Positions 8,157 through 17,097 of a stretch of DNA of 64,000 bases are shown in pieces. Position 1 is the first letter of the stretch. Every line of letters begins with the position of its first letter. The notes under the pieces were generated by a model. That model had not been told where the DNA came from. It did no database searches and saw nothing but the letters and a program-made list of their open reading frames with translations. The DNA is from Fluviicoccus keumensis (GTDB lineage: Bacteria > Pseudomonadota > Gammaproteobacteria > Pseudomonadales > Moraxellaceae), in the NCBI RefSeq assembly GCF_004217445.1, contig NZ_SHKX01000010.1, forward strand, positions 310,001 through 374,000, given 5' to 3'. The translations under genes and the position numbers were made by a program.

Positions 8157-10454
8157 TCAATCAAAGGCGTACGATAACTGGAACCATACCCTATCACGGG
8201 GCGCGCCGTTTTCCTTGCGCAATTCATGATCATTGGTCAGCCGGATTTGCCATGCCGCTGCCAGTTCCAGGTCGTGCCGCTTGGCCAACGACCACTTGTT
8301 GGCGAGACGCAGGTTCAGCAAATGCAGGTCACGGGTATACGTTTCAACGGGGTTATTGAAAAGATGGTCATAAAAGAGATACCCCAGACTGGCCTGATAA
8401 CCATTGGGATTTTCATACCAGAAAGTAAAGTTGCCGCTGTGCTTGGGCACAAACATGGTGTTGTCATTGGTGCCCGTAATGTCGTCATACGCATAGTTGG
8501 CGAGTACGCGCCATTCGGGCAGCGGTCGCCACTGGCCTGAAATTTCGACCCCGCGTTGTTCATGCGGCTCTACCGGTGCAATCACGAAGTTCTCGATTTC
8601 CAGATTGTGTTCGGCAAGTTCCAGCTTGTCGCTGAAAACGCGCACATCCAGCGTCAAATGACTGGGCGGAAAATCTCCGTAATAGCCGATTTCCGTGGAG
8701 ACGATCTTTTCACTCTCGGCACCGGCGCTGCAAACCACCTTGTAATGACTGGGGGAGTCGATGCAAGTCATGCCTTGCGGTGTCTTGCCAACGTAGAACA
8801 AAGTGCCGTCGTACTTGCTCAGTGAACGGTCCTCGGTCCTCGGCCGGAACTCCCAGTCCGCCTTGGACTCCTGTAAATCGGGCGTACGATAGGCGGTCGA
8901 CGAAACCAGGCGCAGGGTTTGCGTCGGGGCAAAGCGCCAGTTGACGGCGACACGCGGGGAATACAGCTCCCCGACGGTGTCGTCATGCTCATCCATGACG
9001 CCGACATTCAACAGCCAGTTGGGACGGAATTGCCACTCGCCATGGGCAAACAACCGCCATACGCCATTCTCGACCCGCGTGCCATTGAAATAATACTGTG
9101 AGTCGCTGGTGGACTCCTGAATGCCGCCGCCCATGACAACCCGCAACGTGGGCGAAATGGTCCAGGTGTCCTGAAGCTCAAACTCGGTACGCGCCTCGAC
9201 ATTGTCAATGGCGGAGAGGTAAACCTGCTGCGACGACAGGATCGGATCCGCAAATATCTTGCCCAGAAAGGCATCCGTACCGCTGTTGATGGTCGGGTCA
9301 TTCAGATAGCGGTCGCGGAAATAGATGTAGGGGTTCGCCTTGCTGCCGGTCGTTGACGCGACCCAGGCGTCAAATCCGGCCTGTGGCCCAAAAAGCACGC
9401 CGGGGGTAATGTCACCGCCCAACATCCCGACCAGGGAAGGCAGCAACCCCTTGGTGACATACCGCCGGTTGTAGACGAACAATTGCCGCAACTCCGGCAG
9501 CATCAGCCCCGGATAGGTCAGCACCCTCAGCTTTTCATCGTATTTGAAACGCGTGTAGTTACCGCTCAACTGCAGTTGATGGCTGTCCAGCGTTTGATCA
9601 AGGGAGAACCCGAGATAATCCTGCTGGGTTTCGGTGTCATGGGTATCAAGAAATTCGATGAAACCGGGGTCAACAGCATGATTCTGACCTCGCAGCTCGG
9701 AGTGTCCGGCCTTGATCGTCAGGGAGGAATCCGCCCCCAGATCCATGACCAGCTTGCCGTTCAGGGACTTCTCGTTCTTGTTGTCGGCATAATCCGTCAC
9801 CGGGTTGCCATTCCTGTCGAGTACTTGGGCGTATCCGTTGTCACGGCGCTGACTGACGGACAGCACGCCGCTGGCCGCAGCGCCGGACATGCTGACACTG
9901 GCGAAACTATCGTTGATGCCATCGCCACCCTGACGCGTATAGGCGCGAAACCGGGGCAAGTCGGCGGGATGGCGGGTAATGATGTTCACCACGCCCAGAA
10001 AGCTGTTGGCGCCATACGCCGCCGCATTCGGGCCCCGAATCACCTCGATGCGGTCAATATCGCCCAATTCCACCGGCAGGCCAATCCAGTCGACATACGC
10101 CAGGCTTGGCTGATAAATGGAGCGGCCGTCAACCAGCACCTGCATCCGCCGCGCCATGTCAGCCGATGTGCCGTGATAACTGACAAACGCGTTCCAGCCG
10201 GTGTCATACCCCACCACCATACCCGGCACCAGCCGCAGCAACTCGGGAATTTCCCGGGCCCCGGACTGGTCAATCATCTGGCGATCGATAATGGAAATTG
10301 ACGCAGGAGCATCGGCCACCGATTGCCGCAACCGGGTTGCCGAAAAAACCGTGGGTATTTCCCCTGCTTCCGTATCCGGAAGAAAAACATCGGCCGCCGG
10401 GGCGGACCGAACAAATGCAACAGAAAGGATGGCAAGCACTAACGGCCGGCTCAT
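8157..10454 (-). CDS. TonB-dependent outer-membrane receptor
   Basis: Outer-membrane active-transport barrel of 765 residues. A signal peptide ends near APAAD. The plug domain is typical: PTVFSATRLRQSVADAPAS, the VDGRSIYQ loop, then IDRIEVIRGPNAAAYGANSF and VVNIITR. The barrel follows and ends in an aromatic-rich strand (VWFQLSYAFD). The style matches the catecholate/vitamin-type plug family, but the ligand cannot be read from sequence. The start at 10454 has AAGGGGAA upstream and removes a 12-residue leader that is not signal-like. It is first of three genes on this strand, with 37 bases before the binding-protein start. Confidence 0.92.
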   Translation of the reverse strand: MSRPLVLAILSVAFVRSAPAADVFLPDTEAGEIPTVFSATRLRQSVADAPASISIIDRQMIDQSGAREIPELLRLVPGMVVGYDTGWNAFVSYHGTSADMARRMQVLVDGRSIYQPSLAYVDWIGLPVELGDIDRIEVIRGPNAAAYGANSFLGVVNIITRHPADLPRFRAYTRQGGDGINDSFASVSMSGAAASGVLSVSQRRDNGYAQVLDRNGNPVTDYADNKNEKSLNGKLVMDLGADSSLTIKAGHSELRGQNHAVDPGFIEFLDTHDTETQQDYLGFSLDQTLDSHQLQLSGNYTRFKYDEKLRVLTYPGLMLPELRQLFVYNRRYVTKGLLPSLVGMLGGDITPGVLFGPQAGFDAWVASTTGSKANPYIYFRDRYLNDPTINSGTDAFLGKIFADPILSSQQVYLSAIDNVEARTEFELQDTWTISPTLRVVMGGGIQESTSDSQYYFNGTRVENGVWRLFAHGEWQFRPNWLLNVGVMDEHDDTVGELYSPRVAVNWRFAPTQTLRLVSSTAYRTPDLQESKADWEFRPRTEDRSLSKYDGTLFYVGKTPQGMTCIDSPSHYKVVCSAGAESEKIVSTEIGYYGDFPPSHLTLDVRVFSDKLELAEHNLEIENFVIAPVEPHEQRGVEISGQWRPLPEWRVLANYAYDDITGTNDNTMFVPKHSGNFTFWYENPNGYQASLGYLFYDHLFNNPVETYTRDLHLLNLRLANKWSLAKRHDLELAAAWQIRLTNDHELRKENGAPRDRVWFQLSYAFD

Positions 10455-10486
10455 AAAAGAGTTCCCCTTATTATTTATTATCAACC

Positions 10487-11890
10487 TCAACGCTTCGGGC
10501 GCTGTTTCCTGAATTCCAGTATTGCCCGCGTCTTGCGGGTCTGCGGGCCATACGCAGGATCGTTGGGACGATCCTTGTACGGGTTGTCGCTGGTCCTGAA
10601 CTCGATCCGGATGGGTGTCCCCTGCATTTTTAACACTTTCCGGAAAACATTCTCCAGATACCGGCGATAGTCCTTGGACACCGATTCGGTCTGGTTGCCG
10701 TGAATGACGAATACGGGGGGATTCTGCCCACCCATGTGAGCATAGCGCAATTTGATGCGGCGTCCACCCACCAGCGGCGGCTGGTGCGCTTCCACGGCAT
10801 CCTGCAATATCTGGGTCAGGCGATGAGTATTGATCTTGAGGGTGGCCGATTCAAAGGCCCGGTGGATGGACGGATACAGATCGCCGACGCCGGTGCCGTG
10901 CAAGGCGGAAATCAGGTGAATCTTGACATAGGGAATGAAGTCAAAACGCAGCTGCATCGCCTGCTTGACCATGGTGCGGTCGTATTCGGTCATGCCATCC
11001 CATTTATTGACCGCCAGCACCACGGCCCGGCCGCTTTCCAGCGCAAAACCCAGCATATGCAGATCCTGGTCGACAATGCCTTCGCGGGCATCCACCACCA
11101 CCACTACCACATGCGCATCCTTGATCGCCTGCAAGGTCTTGATAACCGAGAATTTCTCGACCGTTTCATTAACCTTGCCGCGACGGCGCACGCCCGCCGT
11201 ATCAATCAGGGTATATTTCCGGCCCTGGCGCTCAAAGGGAATGTAGATGCTGTCGCGGGTGGTGCCGGGCATGTCATAAACCACTACGCGCTCTTCGCCC
11301 AGCAACCGGTTGACCAGCGTCGACTTGCCGACATTGGGACGGCCGACAATCGCAATCTTGATGCCGGTTTCCTCGACCGGGGCATCTTCCGCATCTTCCG
11401 GGAACGGCTCCAGAACGTCCGACAGCAGCTGGCGCAGGCCGCGGCTGTGACTGGCGGCGACGCAGAACATGCGCTCGGAGAGTCCCAGCCGATGGAACTC
11501 GGCGGCGGCCGCTTCTTCGTGCAAACCGTCGATCTTGTTCACGACCAGGAAGAACGGCTTGTTCTGGCGGCGCAGCTCATCGGCGATCATCTGGTCCGAG
11601 CCCAGCAAACCGGCGCGGGCATCCACCACAAACAGCACAATATCGGCTTCCTGAATGGCGCTGCGCGATTGCTCGGCCATGTAGGCGTCGATTCCTTCAT
11701 CGCTCTCACCCAGACCGCCGGTATCAATCACGATGAAAGACTTGTTCTCATGCTTGGCGTCGCCGTATTGGCGGTCGCGGGTCAGGCCGGGCATATCAGC
11801 GACCAGCGCATTCCGCGAGCGGGTGAACTGGTTGAACAAGGTGGATTTGCCCACATTGGGGCGGCCGATGAGGGCGATGACGGGTTTCAT
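10487..11890 (-). CDS. der: Ribosome biogenesis GTPase Der (EngA)
   Basis: Essential double GTPase that helps assemble the 50S subunit. The 467 residues hold two G domains, each with a P loop GRPNVGKST (near residues 8 and 180). The matching motifs are NKID and NKWD (G4) and DTGG/DTAG (G3). A C-terminal KH-like domain ends in a basic tail (EFRKQRPKR). The ATG at 11890 gives the canonical N-terminus MKPVIALIGRPNVGKS; the open frame continues far upstream without similarity. It is the last gene of the ndk-side housekeeping run, downstream of bamB. hfq and hflX, which follow der in many betaproteobacteria, are not here. Confidence 0.97.
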   Translation of the reverse strand: MKPVIALIGRPNVGKSTLFNQFTRSRNALVADMPGLTRDRQYGDAKHENKSFIVIDTGGLGESDEGIDAYMAEQSRSAIQEADIVLFVVDARAGLLGSDQMIADELRRQNKPFFLVVNKIDGLHEEAAAAEFHRLGLSERMFCVAASHSRGLRQLLSDVLEPFPEDAEDAPVEETGIKIAIVGRPNVGKSTLVNRLLGEERVVVYDMPGTTRDSIYIPFERQGRKYTLIDTAGVRRRGKVNETVEKFSVIKTLQAIKDAHVVVVVVDAREGIVDQDLHMLGFALESGRAVVLAVNKWDGMTEYDRTMVKQAMQLRFDFIPYVKIHLISALHGTGVGDLYPSIHRAFESATLKINTHRLTQILQDAVEAHQPPLVGGRRIKLRYAHMGGQNPPVFVIHGNQTESVSKDYRRYLENVFRKVLKMQGTPIRIEFRTSDNPYKDRPNDPAYGPQTRKTRAILEFRKQRPKR

Positions 11891-12005
11891 GAACGAAATC
11901 TCGGAACGGAGCCGCCGCGCCCGGAGGGCGGCCATGCGGCAAAAACAATCAATAAGGGCGAATGATACCAGAGAGGACGGCAGGACTGCGCCTGCCGGGT
12001 GACCA

Positions 12006-13163
12006 TTAACGGGGAGAAGCGGCGGGAAGGGTCCAGCGGGAGGTCTTGCCTTTGGCGGTGGAAACCAGGAGATGCTCGCCATCGGCCATCAAATGCGTCA
12101 CCGCCCCCGACACCTTGATGCGTCCGAGGATGCGGCCATCGGCCTGGGAAATGAAATGCACATAACCAAAGGCGTCGCCAACCGCAAGCAGGCCTGCCGT
12201 CACCACGGGGGACACCACCTCACGGGCATGCAACGCATCCTGTTTCCAGACCGCCTTGCCGGTTGCCGCATCGACGGCGATTACCTGCCCGGCGGTGTCC
12301 ACGACATAAACATTGCCCAAGCCTTCCGTTAACGGCTGCAGGGTAGAGACCTCATACTCCCAGAATGCCTCGGGCCGGTCCCGAAGATCGAAAGCCGCAA
12401 GCTTTCCCTGATAAGCCCCGACATAGAGCTTATCGTCAAACGACAACAGCATGTCGCCGTCAATATCCACGAGCCGGTCAACCTCGGTGCGCCCGCGCGG
12501 GGTGGCGACGCGGCTCTCCCAGCGTCCGGCCCCGGTCGCCAAGTCCAGCGATGCGATCTTTCCGGAGGCTGAAGCGGCGATGACCTGGTCGCCGGCAATC
12601 ACCGGCATGGCATAGCCGCGGATCGACAGAACCGGCATCGGCAGGTCATAGCTCCACACCGGATGGCCGTCGGATGCGTCCAGCACCTGAACACGCCCCT
12701 CCTGGCTCTGCACGACAATCCGGTCCGCCGCCAGCGCCGCCGGCGCCATCACGGCGGAGGCAAGCCGCCGCTTCCATTGCACGGTCCCGTCGGCAGCGGA
12801 CAGGGAGACCACATCGCCCTCACCCGTCCCGAAAACCACCCGGCCGAATCCCGCGCTGAGGCCGCCGGTAATCGGCAGACGGGTGCGCTGCGTCCAGATC
12901 GTCTTACCCGTGTCATCATCCACCGCCTCAATCACGCCGTTGCCGGCCGCGACAAAAACCACGTTGCCGGCCCGCGCCGGACGCAGGCGGATCAAGGCCT
13001 CGGCCGAAGCGTCTCCCGGACCGGCAATCCAGTCACGAACAGCGGTTATTGCGGCCTGAGGCAATGGCGGCAATGCCGCCGGCTTGACGGCGACAGGGTC
13101 ATGGCTGCAACCGGCGAGCAATACGCCAAGCAAACCGATTCGGACCAGCAGCGGAAATCTCAC
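12006..13163 (-). CDS. bamB: Outer membrane assembly lipoprotein BamB
   Basis: PQQ-type beta-propeller lipoprotein of the BAM complex, which inserts outer-membrane proteins. From the GTG at 13163 the signal is short and ideal, with lipobox LLAGC (Cys19), giving 385 residues. Repeated propeller blades carry the W-x-x-DL / A-x-D-x-x-TGK-x-x-W pattern, for example AVDDDTGKTIW and AVDAATGKAVW. GGGAG lies about 10 bases before this GTG; a TTG at 13187 would give eight more residues with no ribosome site. The start falls just past the yfgM stop (13168), so translation is probably coupled. Confidence 0.93.
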   Translation of the reverse strand: MRFPLLVRIGLLGVLLAGCSHDPVAVKPAALPPLPQAAITAVRDWIAGPGDASAEALIRLRPARAGNVVFVAAGNGVIEAVDDDTGKTIWTQRTRLPITGGLSAGFGRVVFGTGEGDVVSLSAADGTVQWKRRLASAVMAPAALAADRIVVQSQEGRVQVLDASDGHPVWSYDLPMPVLSIRGYAMPVIAGDQVIAASASGKIASLDLATGAGRWESRVATPRGRTEVDRLVDIDGDMLLSFDDKLYVGAYQGKLAAFDLRDRPEAFWEYEVSTLQPLTEGLGNVYVVDTAGQVIAVDAATGKAVWKQDALHAREVVSPVVTAGLLAVGDAFGYVHFISQADGRILGRIKVSGAVTHLMADGEHLLVSTAKGKTSRWTLPAASPR

Positions 13164-13167
13164 AGGG

Positions 13168-13866
13168 TCAGGCTCCCTTTTCCTCAAGGACCGGCGAAGG
13201 CCGCTTCACTTCCGGCGCCTCGACGCCGACATCCGCCAGCTTGGCATCCAGCAACGGGCGGGGCTCCTTACGCAACACCAACGCCTTGGCGGCCGCCTCA
13301 TACGCCTTGCGCGCACCCGCAACATCACCGGCGGTGCGAAGGATATCGCCGCGCAGCTCTTCACGGGTGGGCAGGAAAGCCGCGGACTGGTCCTGATCCA
13401 GCAGGGCCAGCGCCGCCTTGCGGTCGCCCTTGTCCGCCAGCACGCGCACCAGGCGCAGCGTGGCCATGGACTTGACGCCGTCATCCGTCTTTTGCTCCAG
13501 CACCCAGCGCAGATGCTTCTCAGCCGCCTTCAGATCGCCAACATCCATCGCTCGCTTGGACAAGAGCAAAGCGGCGTTAATGGCGTAAGGCGTCCCCGGA
13601 TATTCCTGGATCACTTTCAGCGACTGGCGCTGCAACTCGGTGTTGGCGGTCTTGTCCGCGGTATCGGCTGTCAGTTTCTGGCTCGCTTCCAGCGCGGACT
13701 GGTAGGCCGTTCCGGCGGTCGTAGCGGCTTGCAGCTGGGTCTGCTGCCAGTAGCGCCACCCGGCGAAAACCGCCAGCGCCAGGCTGACTCCCACCAGGAT
13801 CGGGGTTCCGAAATCGGTCCAGAACCGCTTCAGCTTTTCTACCTGTTCTTCTTCACTGTAGCTCAC
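13168..13866 (-). CDS. yfgM: YfgM-type ancillary SecYEG translocon subunit
   Basis: Single-span inner-membrane protein of 232 residues. A short cytosolic N-terminus (SYSEEEQVEKLKRFW) is followed by a TM helix (about residues 22-42, ILVGVSLALAVFAGWRYW) and a periplasmic TPR-like domain. In E. coli YfgM binds the Sec translocon and PpiD. The first codons overlap the hisS stop by 4 bases. The position between hisS and bamB is conserved across beta- and gammaproteobacteria and supports the call. Confidence 0.92.
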   Translation of the reverse strand: MSYSEEEQVEKLKRFWTDFGTPILVGVSLALAVFAGWRYWQQTQLQAATTAGTAYQSALEASQKLTADTADKTANTELQRQSLKVIQEYPGTPYAINAALLLSKRAMDVGDLKAAEKHLRWVLEQKTDDGVKSMATLRLVRVLADKGDRKAALALLDQDQSAAFLPTREELRGDILRTAGDVAGARKAYEAAAKALVLRKEPRPLLDAKLADVGVEAPEVKRPSPVLEEKGA

Positions 13867-15173
13867 GCGCTTGCTCCCAAACCCTGTTTAAGAAATTCAG
13901 CCAGTTCCGCCCGGCCTGTTGTTGATTGTTCACCGCTTTGCAACCATTTCACGGTCACCTGCCCCGCCGCCAGCTCATCGCCGCCCAGCACCAGCGCCAC
14001 CCGGGCGCCCAGCTTGTCGGCCTTCTTGAACTGCGCCTTGAAGCCGCCGCCGCCGCAGTGCGTGACGATACGCAATTCCGGCAGCGAGTTCCTTAGCGTT
14101 TCTGCTAACAAAAGCGCGGCGTGACGGGCTTCATCCCCGGCGACGACGTAGATGTCCGCCTCCGCTGTATCGGTGCGCGGGATCAGCGCCTCCAGCAGCA
14201 GCACCAGCCGCTCCAGCCCGATGGCGAAGCCGACCGCCGGGGTCGGCTGGCCGCCCAGCTGCGCGACCAGGCCGTCGTAACGGCCGCCCGCGCAGACCGT
14301 ACCCTGGGCGCCCAAGGCCGTCGTGGTCCATTCGAAGACGGTCTTGTTGTAATAATCCAGCCCGCGCACCAGACGGGGATTAAATTTGAAAGAAATTCCG
14401 TTAGCGTTAAGAGTTCCACAAAGCTCTTCAAAGTGTCTTTTTGACTCCTCTCCCAAGAAGTCAACAAGTTGCGGCGCGAGGTCCAAGCAAAACTGGGTTT
14501 GCGGCTCTTTGGAGTCAAGGACTCGCAAGGGATTGGAATGTAATCTTCTTTTCGAGTCATCATCCAACAACGTATAAACTTCAGGGGCTGATAGATACTT
14601 CATCAACTCCTCTTTATATTTTTGCCTCTCATTAGGCTGTCCGAGCGTGTTCAATTCCAGCTGCACCGCGCCCTCCAGGCCCAGCAGTTTCCACAACCGC
14701 GCCGTCATCAGGATCAGCTCGGCGTCGATATCCGGGCCGGTCATGCCGAAGGTTTCCACGCCAAACTGGTGGAACTGGCGGTAGCGTCCCTTCTGCGGCT
14801 TCTCGTAGCGGAACATCGGGCCGGTGTACCACAGGCGCTGGGTCTGGTTGTAGGTGAGGCCGTGCTCCAGGCAGGCGCGCACGCAACCGGCGGTGCCCTC
14901 GGGACGCAGGGTCAGCGACTCCGGCGGCGTACCGCGATCCATGAAGGAATACATTTCCTTCTCGACGATGTCGGTCACCGCACCGATGGCGCGGGCGAAC
15001 AGCGGCGTGCTTTCCACCACCGGCAGGCGGATTTCGCCGTAACCGTACTGCTGCATCAGGCCGCGCAGGACCTGCTCGACCTGCTGCCAGCGGCCGGTGG
15101 TGATGGGGTTATCCTTGACCGGGACCGGCAGGATATCGTTCATGCCGCGAATGGCGGTAATCCGGGAAGACAT
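13863..15173 (-). CDS. hisS: Histidyl-tRNA synthetase
   Basis: Class II synthetase of 436 residues that charges tRNA-His. It shows motif 1 and 2 regions (RLPVVESTPLFARAIG; MFRYEKPQKGRYRQFHQFG), the His-specific loop (NPRLVRGLDYYNKTVFEW), motif 3 (GFAIGLERL) and a C-terminal anticodon-binding domain. The reading frame is intact. About residues 179-264 (14380-14640) are encoded by DNA of roughly 42% GC by hand count. The flanking 60-base blocks are about 65% or more, with sharp edges, suggesting a recombined segment. It is coupled to yfgM by a 4-base overlap and lies 8 bases after the ispG stop. Confidence 0.97.
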   Translation of the reverse strand: MSSRITAIRGMNDILPVPVKDNPITTGRWQQVEQVLRGLMQQYGYGEIRLPVVESTPLFARAIGAVTDIVEKEMYSFMDRGTPPESLTLRPEGTAGCVRACLEHGLTYNQTQRLWYTGPMFRYEKPQKGRYRQFHQFGVETFGMTGPDIDAELILMTARLWKLLGLEGAVQLELNTLGQPNERQKYKEELMKYLSAPEVYTLLDDDSKRRLHSNPLRVLDSKEPQTQFCLDLAPQLVDFLGEESKRHFEELCGTLNANGISFKFNPRLVRGLDYYNKTVFEWTTTALGAQGTVCAGGRYDGLVAQLGGQPTPAVGFAIGLERLVLLLEALIPRTDTAEADIYVVAGDEARHAALLLAETLRNSLPELRIVTHCGGGGFKAQFKKADKLGARVALVLGGDELAAGQVTVKWLQSGEQSTTGRAELAEFLKQGLGASA

Positions 15174-15181
15174 TGATCAGT

Positions 15182-16297
15182 TCAGCCTTTAACGATGATG
15201 CGGGACTGGCGCGCGGTTTCTTCGGCAACCCGCTCGCGCACCATCTTTTCAATTTCATCCACCAGCGTGGCGGTGGGAATCAGGTGGCTCTTTTCGCCAT
15301 GGCGGTAGACCAGGCTTTTCGGGGAAGCGCCGACGACGCCGATATCGGCCTCCTTGGCTTCGCCGGGCCCGTTGACCTTGCAGCCGATCACCGAGACATC
15401 CATCGGCAGACGCACATCTTCCAGCCGCGCCTCCAGCGCCTGCATGACGCGGATGACGTCGAATTCCTGGCGCGAACAGCTGGGGCAGGCGATGAAATTG
15501 ATGCCGTTGGAGCGGATGCCCAGCGACTTCAGGATATCGAAACCGACCTTCACCTCTTCTTCCGGCTCGGCGGCCAGCGACACCCGCAGCGTATCGCCGA
15601 TGCCGTCCAGCAGCAGGCCGCCCAGGGCGATGGCCGACTTGACGGTGCCGGAACGGAACACCCCAGCCTCGGTGACGCCCAGATGCAGCGGGTTGTCGAT
15701 CTGCTTCGACAGCAGGCGGTAGGCGTCCAGGGTCAGGAAGACATTGGACGCTTTGACGCTGACCTTGAATTCGTGGAAGTTCAGGCGATCCAGAATGTCG
15801 ATATGGCGCATCGCCGATTCCAGCAGGGCCTCGCCGGTCGGTTCGCGGTATTTCTTCTGGATATCCTTTTCCAGCGACCCGGCATTGACGCCGATACGCA
15901 TGGAGATGCCGTGGTGGCGGGCGCAATCGACCACTTCCCGCACCTTGTCGTCGGAACCGATGTTGCCGGGATTGATGCGCAGGCAATCGACCCCCTTCTC
16001 CGCCACCGCCAGCGCGATGCGATGGTCAAAATGGATATCCGCCACCAGCGGCACGCCCGGCACGCGCTGGCGGATGACGCCAAAGGCTTCGGCGGCGTCC
16101 ATCGACGGCACCGACACACGCACGATATCGGCGCCGGCATTCACACAGCGCTGGATCTGCGCGACCGTAGCCTCGACATCACAGGTATCGGTATTGGTCA
16201 TGGTTTGAACGGTGATCGGGGCATCGCCGCCGACGTAAACCGAACCGACGCGGATCTTGCGGGTAACACGACGCTGGATGGGAGAAGGATGGCTCAT
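15182..16297 (-). CDS. ispG: 4-hydroxy-3-methylbut-2-enyl diphosphate synthase (IspG/GcpE)
   Basis: Reductive ring opening of MEcPP to HMBPP in the MEP isoprenoid pathway, with one [4Fe-4S] cluster. It has 371 residues: an N-terminal TIM barrel (IRVGSVYVGGDAPITVQTMT; LVADIHFDH) and a C-terminal cluster domain with ligands in FIACPSCSRQEF and VIGCKVNGPGEA. This is the short bacterial form without the plant insert. It lies between rodZ (4 bases upstream) and hisS. It depends on the Isc machinery encoded at 21-26 kb. Confidence 0.97.
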   Translation of the reverse strand: MSHPSPIQRRVTRKIRVGSVYVGGDAPITVQTMTNTDTCDVEATVAQIQRCVNAGADIVRVSVPSMDAAEAFGVIRQRVPGVPLVADIHFDHRIALAVAEKGVDCLRINPGNIGSDDKVREVVDCARHHGISMRIGVNAGSLEKDIQKKYREPTGEALLESAMRHIDILDRLNFHEFKVSVKASNVFLTLDAYRLLSKQIDNPLHLGVTEAGVFRSGTVKSAIALGGLLLDGIGDTLRVSLAAEPEEEVKVGFDILKSLGIRSNGINFIACPSCSRQEFDVIRVMQALEARLEDVRLPMDVSVIGCKVNGPGEAKEADIGVVGASPKSLVYRHGEKSHLIPTATLVDEIEKMVRERVAEETARQSRIIVKG

Positions 16298-16300
16298 GTC

Positions 16301-17086
16301 TTACCTGGAAAGCCTGAAATTGACGATATCGTTGACGGTATAGGGGCCGAGATCAATCGGCTGGCCATTGAACTGCAAGCGCACCGCGCTGGCAGGCTTG
16401 AGCTCGATACTGAAAGGCGAGGAGCCTTCCATGACAAGCTCTTCCCCGGCCTTGTGCAGACCGGAGGCGAGTTCACGGCCGTCGGCATCATGGACGCTGA
16501 TCTGGCTGTCGCCCTGCAATTGCAGCAATAACTTGTCCGGCATCGCAGGCAGGGTCGCGGCGCCGGTCAGGGCTTGCGTAGTTTCGGCAACCGGCGTTGA
16601 CGACGGGGCCGGGCCCGGCCATGACCACTGCCCCGCCGTCGGAGCCAGCCTGACCGCCACCGTAACCAAGGCGATCACCAACCCCAGCCCCAGCGCGCGA
16701 CCGATCCATCTCCAGCGCACGCCGCGCCGACGCCGAGGCTTGTCATTCAGCTCGCCCAAGACCCGGACAGGGTTGGGGCGCAGCGACGCCTCGGGTGAGC
16801 GTCCGGTCTTGGACTGGTAAAAATCATCAAACCGCTCGGCCAGCTCCTCGGGCGGCAACCCCAAGCGCGCGGCATAGCGCTTCATGTAGCCGCGAATGAA
16901 GACCGGCTCGGGCAGAACGGCGTAATCGTCGGCCTCCAAGGCCGCCAGCACAGCGGGGAGGAGCCCCAATTCCGCGGCAATCTGCTCTGCCGGGACACCC
17001 GCCTTCTCCCGCGTCTCGCGCAGCCGTTCGCCCGGTCGGTAAGACAGGGTGCCAAGACTGCTCGGGGATTCGGCGGGTGACGGCAT
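16301..17086 (-). CDS. rodZ: RodZ-type cytoskeletal helix-turn-helix membrane protein
   Basis: Bitopic protein of 261 residues that links MreB to the elongasome in rod-shaped cells. An N-terminal Xre-type HTH (about residues 17-80; LRETREKAGVPAEQIAAELG, VFIRGYMKRYA) is followed by a basic linker (PRRRRGVRWRW). Next come one TM helix (about 131-149) and a periplasmic DUF4115 domain near the C-terminus (QLQGDSQISVHDADGREL). GGAG is 5 bases before the ATG. It sits between pilW and ispG, as in most betaproteobacteria. Confidence 0.92.
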   Translation of the reverse strand: MPSPAESPSSLGTLSYRPGERLRETREKAGVPAEQIAAELGLLPAVLAALEADDYAVLPEPVFIRGYMKRYAARLGLPPEELAERFDDFYQSKTGRSPEASLRPNPVRVLGELNDKPRRRRGVRWRWIGRALGLGLVIALVTVAVRLAPTAGQWSWPGPAPSSTPVAETTQALTGAATLPAMPDKLLLQLQGDSQISVHDADGRELASGLHKAGEELVMEGSSPFSIELKPASAVRLQFNGQPIDLGPYTVNDIVNFRLSR

Positions 17087-17097
17087 TGCGGCTCCGG

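Noticed and set aside
8157..10454. TonB receptor as part of a siderophore biosynthesis locus with the Sfp-type gene
   Set aside because: No NRPS, siderophore synthesis or export genes are present. The kinase and Sfp genes are merely convergent.
14380..14640. hisS low-GC patch as an intein, intron or inserted element
   Set aside because: The encoded residues align with the normal synthetase length and order, and no splice motifs or repeats border it. Replacement, not insertion, fits better.
15173..16531. Long plus-strand frame opposite ispG
   Set aside because: Antisense to intact ispG with conserved cysteines; composition is typical of a shadow frame.
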